From NCBI GenBank assembly GCA_003725585.1, contig RJMB01000004.1:124001-188000 (forward strand): DNA of 64,000 bases, read 5' to 3'. Below the pieces are notes generated by a model that was not told the origin of the DNA, did not search any database, and saw nothing but the letters and a program-made list of their open reading frames with translations. This document shows positions 55,574 to 64,000 of the stretch, piece by piece (position 1 is the stretch's first letter; every line of letters begins with the position of its first letter). This stretch comes from Halostreptopolyspora alba. Its GTDB lineage: Bacteria > Actinomycetota > Actinomycetes > Streptosporangiales > Streptosporangiaceae. The translations under genes were made by a program, and so were the position numbers.

Positions 55574-55969
55574 GTGTCGTCCGAGCGCGATGACCCAGAG
55601 CAGAACCGTTCGAGCCCGCCAGCCGGCGACAACGCGCCGCGTTCGCGCCCCCTGCCCAAGGGCGACACGTTCTACACGCCGAGCGCGACCCGGCTGCGGC
55701 ACGAGATCGAGCGGCGCAGCGCGGCTCCGCTCGTCTGGCTGCACAACTCTCCCCGCTGGCTGCTTCCCGCGGCGATGGCACTGGTGTTCGTGGGCGGGCT
55801 GGCGCTCTCCGGTGTCGCCGGCGCGGCACTGCTGACCCTACTGGCGGCGTTCTTCGGGTGGCTGGCCTACCTCGCGTGGCCGAACCTGCGCCAGGGCGAG
55901 CGCGCCATGCGGGTGGTCGCCGTGTCCGTCCTGCTCGCTCTGGGATTGTTGCAGAGTGGCGTGTTTTGA
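55574..55969 (+). CDS. Conserved small membrane protein (DUF6703-like)
   Basis: 131 aa from GTG 55574, preceded by AAAGGAG. A 60-residue polar N-terminus (GDTFYTPSATRLRHEIERRSAAPLVWLHNSPRWLLP) leads into two closely spaced helices, LPAAMALVFVGGLALSGVAGAALLTLLAAFFGWLAYLAW, and a third near the C-terminus. The motif GDTFYTPSA followed by two helices is conserved in actinobacteria next to the zinc-transport genes, as far as I recall. Function unknown. Its stop codon overlaps the start of the putative zinc-responsive operator. Confidence 0.75.
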   Translation: MSSERDDPEQNRSSPPAGDNAPRSRPLPKGDTFYTPSATRLRHEIERRSAAPLVWLHNSPRWLLPAAMALVFVGGLALSGVAGAALLTLLAAFFGWLAYLAWPNLRQGERAMRVVAVSVLLALGLLQSGVF

Positions 55970-55986
55970 CAACCGTTTTCGTTGTC
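55968..55986. promoter_or_regulatory. Putative Zur operator upstream of znuC
   Basis: GACAACCGTTTTCGTTGTC, an inverted repeat (GACAAC/GTTGTC, spacer 7) ending 14 nt before znuC. Fur-superfamily operators are AT-rich dyads of about this size, and the operon encodes a Fur-family protein. Not identical to the published TGAAAATGATTTTCA-type consensus, so moderate confidence. Confidence 0.45.
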
Positions 55987-56000
55987 GACACACTTGAGAG

Positions 56001-56825
56001 GTGTCTGCCGAATTAACGCGACCTGGGCGTTCGGGCACGGACTCCACCAGCGCACCACCTCCGGCCTTCCGAGTCACCGACGCCGTGGTCAGCTACAACG
56101 GATCACCCGCCGTGCGCGGCGTCAGCTTCGACGTGAACGTGGGTGAGACGCTCGCGATCCTCGGCCCCAACGGCTCGGGGAAGTCCACGTTGATGCGCGC
56201 GATGCTGGGCGTGCTTCCGCTCACGCGTGGCCGCATCGAGACGCACGGTGTTCCGTTGCGCCGGTTCCGCGACTGGGGACGCATCGGCTACGTGCCGCAG
56301 CGGCTCTCCGCGGGTGGCGGTGTCCCGGCCACGGTGCGCGAGATCGTCACCTCCGGCCAGGTGTCCCGGCGCAGACGCCACCGCTGGGCAACCAGTCAGG
56401 ACAACGCGGCCGTCGACGACGCCCTGGCCGCCGTCGGCCTGGCTGACCGGGCCCGCGACTCCGTCCACGAGCTGTCGGGAGGGCAGCAACAGCGAGTCCT
56501 CATCGCCCGGGCCCTCGCCGGGCCGGCCGACACCTTCATCATGGACGAACCCATGTCCGGGATCGACAACGAGAACCAGCGGGCACTCGCCGACGTCATC
56601 GCTCGCTTGGGCGACAACGGCGCCACCGTCATCCTGGTGCTACACGAGGCCGGACCCCTGCGGCCACTGCTGCGACGCTCGCTCGTCCTGGCCAACGGCC
56701 AGATCGCCCACGACGGGCCGCCCAACGGTGTCCACGGCGATGAGCACGACCACGTTCACCCCCACGCCGAGGACACCCCGTCCATGCCCGCGGTGCCCTC
56801 TATCGAGGTGCCCCGCCGTGCCTGA
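56001..56825 (+). CDS. znuC: Zinc/manganese-type ABC transporter ATP-binding protein
   Basis: 274 aa, GTG start. One ABC domain: Walker A ILGPNGSGKSTLMRA, Q-loop YVPQRLSAGGG, signature ELSGGQQQRVLIARALAG and Walker B DTFIMDEPMSGID, with the H-loop in ILVLHEAGP. The C-terminal extension is His/Asp-rich (HGDEHDHVHPHAED), a plausible metal-sensing tail. Overlaps the permease gene by 8 nt. Zinc is favoured over manganese because a Zur-like regulator ends the operon. Confidence 0.9.
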   Translation: MSAELTRPGRSGTDSTSAPPPAFRVTDAVVSYNGSPAVRGVSFDVNVGETLAILGPNGSGKSTLMRAMLGVLPLTRGRIETHGVPLRRFRDWGRIGYVPQRLSAGGGVPATVREIVTSGQVSRRRRHRWATSQDNAAVDDALAAVGLADRARDSVHELSGGQQQRVLIARALAGPADTFIMDEPMSGIDNENQRALADVIARLGDNGATVILVLHEAGPLRPLLRRSLVLANGQIAHDGPPNGVHGDEHDHVHPHAEDTPSMPAVPSIEVPRRA

Positions 56826-57717
56826 GCTACTGCAGTACGACTTCATGTTGCGCGCGCTTCCCGCGGCGGCCCTGGTCGGCCTGGTCGCCCCGGTCATCGG
56901 CACGTTCCTGGTACAGCGCCGCCTCGCGCTGTTGGGTGACGGCATCGGGCACGTCGCCCTCACCGGGGTGGCACTCGGGTTCCTCACGGGTACCTCACCG
57001 GTCCTCACTGCGCTGGTGATCTCGGCGGTCGGTGCCGTGGTGATCGAGCTCATCCGGGTGCGCGCCCGCGCCAGCGGCGACGTCGCTCTGGCCCTACTGT
57101 TCTACGGTGGCATCGCGGGCGGTGTGCTGTTGATCGGACTCACACCGGGGTCGAACAACGCCACCCTGACCTCGTTCCTGTTCGGTTCGGTCAGCAGTGT
57201 GGGCCCGGAGGACGTCTATGTCGTCACCGCGCTGGCGGCTCTGGTGCTGCTGGTGATCGGCTACTTCGGCCGCGAACTGTTCGTGCTCTGCCAGGACGAG
57301 GAGGTCGCGCGCGCTCACGGGCTACCGGTGCGGCTGCTCAGCCTCATCATCGCGGTGACCGCCGCCGTGACCGTGGTTATCGCCATGCGTGTCGTCGGTG
57401 TACTCATGGTGAGCGCGCTCATGGTGGTACCGGTGGCGTCCGCGCAGCAGTTGACCCGCAGTTTCCGTGTCACCATGGGGTTGGCCATGGCGATCGGTGT
57501 CACCGCGTCACTGGGTGGGCTCTCCACCGCCTTCTACGTCGACGTGGCACCGGGCGCGGCCATCGTACTGCTCTCCCTCACCGTGTTCACCGGGGCCGTC
57601 GGCGCCGGTTACCTGCTACGACACGGGCGAGACCGGACGGGAACCGCCCGTTCGGACGGTGAACCCCCTAGTGTCGGTACGATGCCCCAGACCGATCGGG
57701 GGAGCGTATCCACATGA
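56818..57717 (+). CDS. znuB: Zinc ABC transporter permease
   Basis: 299 aa from a GTG inside the 3' end of znuC (8-nt overlap). ABC-3 family with about eight helices. Typical motifs are GTFLVQRRLALLGDGIGHVALTGVALGFL, ELFVLCQDEEVARAHGLPVRLL and RVVGVLMVSALMVVPVASAQQLTRSF. Its stop overlaps the start of the regulator gene in ATGA. No substrate-binding protein gene (znuA) is present nearby. Confidence 0.92.
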   Translation: MPELLQYDFMLRALPAAALVGLVAPVIGTFLVQRRLALLGDGIGHVALTGVALGFLTGTSPVLTALVISAVGAVVIELIRVRARASGDVALALLFYGGIAGGVLLIGLTPGSNNATLTSFLFGSVSSVGPEDVYVVTALAALVLLVIGYFGRELFVLCQDEEVARAHGLPVRLLSLIIAVTAAVTVVIAMRVVGVLMVSALMVVPVASAQQLTRSFRVTMGLAMAIGVTASLGGLSTAFYVDVAPGAAIVLLSLTVFTGAVGAGYLLRHGRDRTGTARSDGEPPSVGTMPQTDRGSVST

Positions 57718-58097
57718 GCACACGACGCGAGGCCGTACGGCAGGCCCTGAACGAGAGCCGCGGATTCCGCAGCGCCCAGGACCTCTACGCGAACCTGCGC
57801 GCCGAGGGGTCCAAGATCGGGCTCACCACGGTCTACCGCGCCCTACAGGCGCTGAGCGACTCCGGCGAGGTCGACGTCCTCCGTACCGACGAGGGCGAGG
57901 CCGTCTACCGCGCCTGTGTCACCGACGCCCATCACCACCACCTGGTCTGCCGCGCGTGTGGCAAGGCAGTGGAGGTCGAGGGGCCGGCGGTGGAGGACTG
58001 GGCCGCCTCCGTTGGCAACCAGCACGGCTTCGCCGACATCACCCACACGGTCGAGGTGTTCGGCACCTGTGCGGAGTGCGCCGCCGCCGACCCGTGA
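57714..58097 (+). CDS. zur: Fur-family regulator, probably the zinc uptake regulator
   Basis: 127 aa. Winged helix FRSAQDLYANLRAEGSKIGLTTVYRALQALSDSGEVDVL; metal-site histidines in TDAHHHHLVCRACGKAVEVEG; structural zinc cysteines in CRAC and the C-terminal GTCAEC. The HHHHLVCRxCGK and late CxxC patterns are those of Zur. Overlaps znuB by 4 nt, so regulator and transporter are co-expressed and likely autoregulated through the dyad before znuC. Confidence 0.93.
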   Translation: MSTRREAVRQALNESRGFRSAQDLYANLRAEGSKIGLTTVYRALQALSDSGEVDVLRTDEGEAVYRACVTDAHHHHLVCRACGKAVEVEGPAVEDWAASVGNQHGFADITHTVEVFGTCAECAAADP

Positions 58098-58180
58098 CCG
58101 GCGGCGGTCGGTGCCCGGGGGGCCCACGGTCGCGAACCGGGGGACCCCCTGTCGTCCGGGCGCGTGGCGCGGTGTCCCGG

Positions 58181-58987
58181 TCAGCGCAGCCGTTCCAGGT
58201 TGGGCCGCTTGGGGGGCACCCCGTCGCCGGAGGAACGCCCGGTGAGGCGGCGCCCTATCCAGGGGACCAGGTATTCGCGCGCCCACTGCAGGTCGTCCTG
58301 TCGGGCCACCCGCCACGGCTTGGGGTCCTCCGCGGGCCACGGGCTGTTCCAGTCACCGTCGGCCGGGATCCCCAGGACCTCACAGACGCGCAGCGCGAGC
58401 CTGCGGTGCCCCTCGGTCGACAGGTGCAGCCGATCCCAGCTCCAGGCCCCCGGGTTGCGCAGTGCCCGCATTCCCCACAGGTCGACGACGCGGCACCCGT
58501 GGGTGTCGGCCATGGCGCGCAGGTGCATGTTGAAGGTGGCGCTCTTGCCGCGCAGGTGCCGCATCACCGGCTGGAAACCGGGGTCCATACCGGTGAACAG
58601 CACGATCTCCGCGCCGGTGGCGCTGAGACGCCGGACCGCCCGCTCGAGGACGCCGGCGAGCTGGTCTGGGTCGCTGCCCGGCCGGAGGATGTCGTTTCCG
58701 CCGGCGCACAGAGTGACCAGGTCGGGATTCAGCTCGACGGCGCGCGGAACCTGGGCCTCGACGATCTGCCGGGCGAGTTTGCCCCGTACGGCCAGGTTGG
58801 CGTAGCGCACCTCGTGCACGTGCTCGGCGAGATGCTCGGCCAGCCGGTCGGCCCAGCCGCGGTACCGGCCGTACGGTGAGTCACCGGAATCCGGATAGGG
58901 GTCGTCCAGACCTTCGGTGAAGCTGTCTCCGAGAGCCACGTAGGACACGATGTCCCGCCGCATGTCAAAGTCGCTCATAGTGCTCAA
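58181..58987 (-). CDS. SGNH/GDSL-family hydrolase
   Basis: 268 aa from TTG 58987, favoured because AGGAG sits five nt upstream; ATG 58978 would remove three residues but lies too far from that site. SGNH blocks: YVALGDSFTEGLDDP (Ser), Gly in AVRGKLARQI, GGNDILRPG (Asn), and DRLHLSTEGHRRLA (Asp, His). No signal peptide, so cytoplasmic. Such proteins are esterases or acetylhydrolases of small substrates; none can be named. Convergent with zur, 83 nt apart. Confidence 0.87.
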   Translation of the reverse strand: MSTMSDFDMRRDIVSYVALGDSFTEGLDDPYPDSGDSPYGRYRGWADRLAEHLAEHVHEVRYANLAVRGKLARQIVEAQVPRAVELNPDLVTLCAGGNDILRPGSDPDQLAGVLERAVRRLSATGAEIVLFTGMDPGFQPVMRHLRGKSATFNMHLRAMADTHGCRVVDLWGMRALRNPGAWSWDRLHLSTEGHRRLALRVCEVLGIPADGDWNSPWPAEDPKPWRVARQDDLQWAREYLVPWIGRRLTGRSSGDGVPPKRPNLERLR

Positions 58988-59103
58988 TGATGCTCCTCGG
59001 AGCCTGGGTTACGCGACAGTAGGTCGGGGCCTCGCGACCGTGTGTCGGACACCTCACCATCATGCCGGGGCTGGGCGTCACCCTCCCGCGACACCCGGTG
59101 ACG

Positions 59104-59949
59104 TCACTCCGCCGGCGCCGGCTCGTTCGACGGGGCGGGCTCCACCGGGTTGGGAGCCGCGCCGCCGTAACGCCGGTCGCGGCTGGCGTAGATCTCGCAG
59201 GCGTGCCAGAGGTGCCGGCGGTCGAAGTCGGGCCAGAGCGTGTCGAGGAAGACGAACTCGGCGTAGGCCGACTGCCAGAGCAGGAAGTTGGAGAACCGCT
59301 GCTCCCCCGAGGACCGCAGGAACAGGTCGACATCTCCGATGTCGGGCTCGTCGAGATACCTCGCCAGCGTCGACTCGCTGATCCGGTTGGGGTTGATCCG
59401 GCCCTCCGCCGCGTCCCGGGCCAGCGCGGAGGCGGCCTGGGTGATCTCGGCACGCCCGCCGTAGTTCACGCAGAACTGCAGGGTCAGGGCGGTGTTGTTC
59501 CTCGTCATCTCCTCCGCCTGCTCCAGCTCGGAGATGACGCTCTTCCACAGCCGTCCCCTGCGGCCCGCCCACCGAACCCGCACCCCCATCGCGTGGAGCT
59601 CGTCGCGGCGGCGGCGGATCACGTCGCGGTTGAACCCCAGGAGGAACCGGACCTCCTCGGGGGACCGTCGCCAGTTCTCGGTCGAGAACGCGTACGCGGA
59701 CACGGTGTCCAGCCCGAGCTCCAGCGCCCCCTCGACGACGTCGAACAGGGACCCCTCCCCCGCCTTGTGCCCCTCGGTGCGCGCCAGACCGCGTTCCTTG
59801 GCCCAGCGGCCGTTGCCGTCCATGACGATAGCGACGTGCCGCGGGAGTAGCTCCGTGGGAAGCTCCGGCGGGCGCGCACCGCTGGGGTGCGGCTGCGGCG
59901 GCCGGTAGCTCCCGGCGGTACTGGCTGAGTTGCGATCGTAGGGGCTCAA
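59104..59949 (-). CDS. uppS: Isoprenyl transferase (undecaprenyl diphosphate synthase family)
   Basis: 281 aa from TTG 59949, which overlaps the recO stop (TTGA); a far longer open frame upstream is the antiphase of recO. After a Pro-rich leader [15 protein letters not shown] the catalytic part begins [29 protein letters not shown], with the metal-binding Asp of MDGNGRW. Further motifs: [31 protein letters not shown] and [29 protein letters not shown]. Makes the long-chain polyprenyl diphosphate lipid carrier for cell-wall synthesis. The recO-uppS order is conserved in actinobacteria. Confidence 0.93.
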   Translation of the reverse strand: MSPYDRNSASTAGSYRPPQPHPSGARPPELPTELLPRHVAIVMDGNGRWAKERGLARTEGHKAGEGSLFDVVEGALELGLDTVSAYAFSTENWRRSPEEVRFLLGFNRDVIRRRRDELHAMGVRVRWAGRRGRLWKSVISELEQAEEMTRNNTALTLQFCVNYGGRAEITQAASALARDAAEGRINPNRISESTLARYLDEPDIGDVDLFLRSSGEQRFSNFLLWQSAYAEFVFLDTLWPDFDRRHLWHACEIYASRDRRYGGAAPNPVEPAPSNEPAPAE

Positions 59950-60677
59950 GCACGCTCCACTAGGCGCAGGGATCGGATTCCGTTCTCCAGGTGCCACTGC
60001 AGGTAGGCCGCGACGAGCCCACTGCACTCGTTGCGGTGTCGCTCCTCGCTGGCGTCCGCCGCCTCCCAGTCGCCACGCAGCAGCGCCGACATCAGCCGCA
60101 CCGTCTCCGGGGCGGGGGTGGCCACCCCGTGGGGGCGGCACACCGAGCACACAACACCGCCGGCGTGCACCGCGAACGACGGTTGCGCGCCCCGAGCCCC
60201 GCAGCGGGCACATTCTTCCAGGGCGGGAGCGTACCCGGCGACCGCGAGCGAGCGCACCAGGAAGGCGTCGAGCACCATCCGGGGGTCGTGCGTGTTCTCC
60301 CCCAGCGTCCGCAGCGCGCCGATGAGCAGCAGGAAGTGTCGCAGTGCCGGTTCCTTCTCCACCACCACGATCTTCTCCGTGGTCTCCAGCATCGCGGTGG
60401 CGGAGGTGTAGCGCGAGTAGTCGGCGACGATGGACTCGCCATAGGCGTGCAGCGTGTCGGCCTGGGTGATCACGTCCAGCGCACGGCCGGTGTGCAGCTG
60501 CAGGTCGACATGGCTGAACGGCTCCAGCCGGGCGCCGAAGCGCGACTTGGTACGCCGCACCCCCTTGCCGACCGCGCGCACCACCCCCGTCCGCCGGGTC
60601 AACAGGGTCACGATGCGGTCGGCCTCCCCCAGGTTCTGGGTGCGGAGGACCACCCCCTCGTCACGGTAAAGAGCCAC
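59946..60677 (-). CDS. recO: DNA repair protein RecO
   Basis: 243 aa from GTG 60677, where homology begins ([44 protein letters not shown]). The OB-fold N-terminus is followed by helices and the zinc-finger [13 protein letters not shown]...CSVCRPHG. The C-terminus [22 protein letters not shown] is typical. Helps load RecA in the RecFOR pathway. The upstream GGAGGG lies very close to the start codon. Coupled to uppS by a 4-nt overlap. Confidence 0.93.
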   Translation of the reverse strand: MALYRDEGVVLRTQNLGEADRIVTLLTRRTGVVRAVGKGVRRTKSRFGARLEPFSHVDLQLHTGRALDVITQADTLHAYGESIVADYSRYTSATAMLETTEKIVVVEKEPALRHFLLLIGALRTLGENTHDPRMVLDAFLVRSLAVAGYAPALEECARCGARGAQPSFAVHAGGVVCSVCRPHGVATPAPETVRLMSALLRGDWEAADASEERHRNECSGLVAAYLQWHLENGIRSLRLVERA

Positions 60678-60924
60678 CCCTCCATTGTCGCGGATACGGT
60701 GGCACCCCCGAACCCATCGGGCCGTACGCGCGTCACCACCGAGGAACGGCACGGAACCGTGCGGCCCGCTCCGGAAACCGGGCCGCACTCCCGGGAACGT
60801 GGGAACCTACCGGCGAGAACCCTCCGTGAGCTGCGACGGTCACACCCAGCTCCCGTTCCGCGGCGTTTTGCCCTACTATGCCGCGCGAAGTGACCGAGGT
60901 TTCCGACGAAAACGGGGAGCCCTC

Positions 60925-61704
60925 TTGGCACGTGGACGCCACAACAGTCGAAGAGTCGCCCGCCAGAGGACCACGTCCCGGCGGCGGCCCACACCGAGAT
61001 CCGGCCCGGCACGGCGCTGGCGCGGGCCGCTCGCCGGCGCGGTGGCCGCGGTCCCGGTCGGTCTCGGTCTGGCCATGGCGCTGGTGCTGCTCTCCACCCC
61101 CCACGGCAGGGACGGGAGCCCCACCGGAGACGAGGGTGGGATCCCGGACAGTGCCGCCTCTCCCGACGACTTCTTCGTCTCCCCCGAAGAGACCCCGGCG
61201 CGGTCCCCCTCCCCACCCGCCGACGAGCACGACTCCACCCTGCGCGACGACGACCGTGTCGAGGCGCCCTCCCCGACGGAGCCCTCTGACGACGCGACCG
61301 AGGAGACCGGCGACGGCTCGTCCGGCTCCTCCTCGGGCGACACCACGGCCGACGCCGTGGTGGAGCTGGTCAACGAGGAGCGCGCCAACGCCGGATGCGC
61401 CCCGGTTCGCCCCAACGACGCCCTCACCCGGGCGGCCGAGAAGCACAGCGAGGACATGGCCGCCAGGGGCTACATGGCCCACGAGAGCCCAGACGGCACG
61501 ACCCCGGCCGACCGGGCGGCGCGCGAGGGCTACCACGCCTGGTCGGGCGAGAACGTGGCGGCCGGCTACGACTCTCCCGAGGACGTGATGGAGGGGTGGA
61601 TGAACAGCAGGGGGCACCGCGAGAACATCCTGAACTGCGAAAACACGGCCATCGGTGTCGGCGAGCACCGGAACCGGTGGACCCAGATGTTCGGTTCGGA
61701 CTGA
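60925..61704 (+). CDS. Secreted or anchored CAP-domain protein
   Basis: 259 aa from TTG 60925, chosen because GGGGAG lies five nt upstream and the frame further up has no homology or ribosome site. A basic, Arg-rich N-terminus precedes one membrane helix (GPLAGAVAAVPVGLGLAMALVLLS, about residues 34-57). A long Ser/Pro/Asp/Glu-rich linker follows. The C-terminal 120 residues are a CAP/SCP domain: VVELVNEERANAGCAPVRPNDALTRAAEKHSEDMAARGYMAHESPDG and WSGENVAAGY with WMNSRGHRENILNCENTAIGVG. The two CAP histidines are His462-type residues seen in KHSEDMA and GHREN. Extracytoplasmic, function unknown, similar to the YkwD group. Confidence 0.88.
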   Translation: MARGRHNSRRVARQRTTSRRRPTPRSGPARRWRGPLAGAVAAVPVGLGLAMALVLLSTPHGRDGSPTGDEGGIPDSAASPDDFFVSPEETPARSPSPPADEHDSTLRDDDRVEAPSPTEPSDDATEETGDGSSGSSSGDTTADAVVELVNEERANAGCAPVRPNDALTRAAEKHSEDMAARGYMAHESPDGTTPADRAAREGYHAWSGENVAAGYDSPEDVMEGWMNSRGHRENILNCENTAIGVGEHRNRWTQMFGSD

Positions 61705-61735
61705 GGCCCCGTCGGAGGGCTCGACCGGACGGCAA

Positions 61736-61767
61736 GGGGGTGGGCCCGGTTTCCCGGACCCACCCCC
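61736..61767. terminator. Bidirectional terminator between the CAP-domain gene and leuA
   Basis: 14-bp stem with one mismatch: GGGGGTGGGCCCGG (61736-61749) and CCGGACCCACCCCC (61754-61767), loop 4 nt. It lies 31 nt after one stop and 15 nt after the other. Confidence 0.78.
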
Positions 61768-61782
61768 TCCCGTACTCGTGCC

Positions 61783-63620
<1,838 letters not shown>

Positions 63621-63773
63621 ATCGGTCACAACCGTAGCAGACGCCTCGAACGAACGCGGACACGGTCCGTGCGCCCGGCAGCCGAGGCGGCGCCGCGGTG
63701 GCCCGGCCAAGTGGCCACCGCGGCGCCCTGTCCCCCTGCGGGGACGCCCATTCCGCCCCCGGTCACCGCCGGG

Positions 63774-64000
63774 TCAGGCGGGGTCTGGCGTGGGCTCGAA
63801 CTCCCGCACGTCGTCGATCGCCGGACCGTGCGGTGTGTTGGCCTCACGTTCGATCATCACCTCGACCAGCACCGGTCGCGAGGTACGCTGCGCCTCCTTG
63901 CGGGCCCACTCCAGCGTCCCCCGGATCTCGCCGGGTTCGAGGACCCGGCGTCCGGAGCACCCGTACGCCTCCATGATCTTGACGTTGTCCGAGCCGTGGG
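63774..64000 (-). CDS. gcl: Glyoxylate carboligase (tartronate-semialdehyde synthase), C-terminal part
   Basis: Partial: the gene continues beyond the right edge, and 75 codons of its 3' end are visible. HGSDNVKIMEAYGCSGRRVLEPGEIRGTLEWARKEAQRTSRPVLVEVMIEREANTPHG is the end of the ThDP-enzyme C-terminal domain and closely resembles Gcl rather than acetolactate synthase. Gcl joins two glyoxylate molecules to tartronate semialdehyde. It converges in direction with nothing here; leuA lies downstream on the same strand 150 nt away, separated by its own promoter. Confidence 0.8.
   Translation of the reverse strand, partial: HGSDNVKIMEAYGCSGRRVLEPGEIRGTLEWARKEAQRTSRPVLVEVMIEREANTPHGPAIDDVREFEPTPDPA

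Noticed and set aside
59104-60213. 369-codon version of UppS
   Set aside because: The extra 88 residues are the off-frame reading of recO. Homology begins just after the TTG that overlaps the recO stop.
63621-63773. Riboswitch or T-box between gcl and leuA
   Set aside because: No conserved T-box or riboswitch core was recognised; the short leader ORF and hairpin explain the region better.

Overview
The window is high-GC actinomycete chromosome. It uses GTG and TTG starts freely, translational overlaps are frequent, and third positions are strongly G/C. The pca cluster, the dnaG/dgt/glyS/zur/uppS/recO gene order and the DUF574-type methyltransferase suggest a filamentous actinobacterium, perhaps of the Nocardiopsis/Streptomonospora group. 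The genus is an inference. No insertion sequence, phage module or CRISPR array was recognised.

0-12.6 kb is an aromatic-catabolism locus. An IclR-family regulator reads into a forward operon, pcaI-pcaJ-pcaF-pcaH-pcaG-pcaB-pcaD-pcaC-pobA. Together these carry 4-hydroxybenzoate through protocatechuate and the beta-ketoadipate pathway to succinyl-CoA and acetyl-CoA. Divergent from the regulator are an aromatic-type aldehyde dehydrogenase, a MetE-like methyltransferase and an internally deleted ABC substrate-binding protein. Four GTTC-N7-GAAC-type dyads lie in the two promoter regions and look like the regulator's operators.

12.6-18.5 kb is an accessory zone. It holds a DUF574-type methyltransferase, an orphan single-pass membrane protein of lower GC, a pair of tiny coupled genes, a C-terminally truncated gene, a VapBC toxin-antitoxin pair and the remnant of a 2-hydroxyacid dehydrogenase. 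It also has a perfect 22-bp inverted repeat and ends at tRNA-Asn. 18.7-25.9 kb holds two small conserved proteins, a three-part FAD/Fe-S oxidoreductase, a PPOX-family protein, a GH18 glycosidase and a primary-type sigma factor.

25.9-63.8 kb is mostly core genome: dnaG, dgt, a YdcF-like protein, ppdK, a PAQR/hemolysin III protein, glyS, a very large cell-wall glycosyltransferase, znuC-znuB-zur, a GDSL hydrolase, uppS, recO, a CAP-domain protein and leuA. A 15-kb reverse-strand L-arabinose/arabinan island (28.0-42.9 kb) sits between dnaG and dgt. It runs lacI-type regulator, araB, araD, araA, a CUT1 oligosaccharide importer without an ATPase, GH43, GH51, then chvE-mmsA-mmsB. The regulator's probable operator, TGTTAGCGCTAACA, occurs upstream of its own gene and inside the first codons of araB. 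leuA is preceded by a 15-codon leader with a four-leucine run and a strong hairpin. The right edge cuts the 3' end of a glyoxylate carboligase gene.
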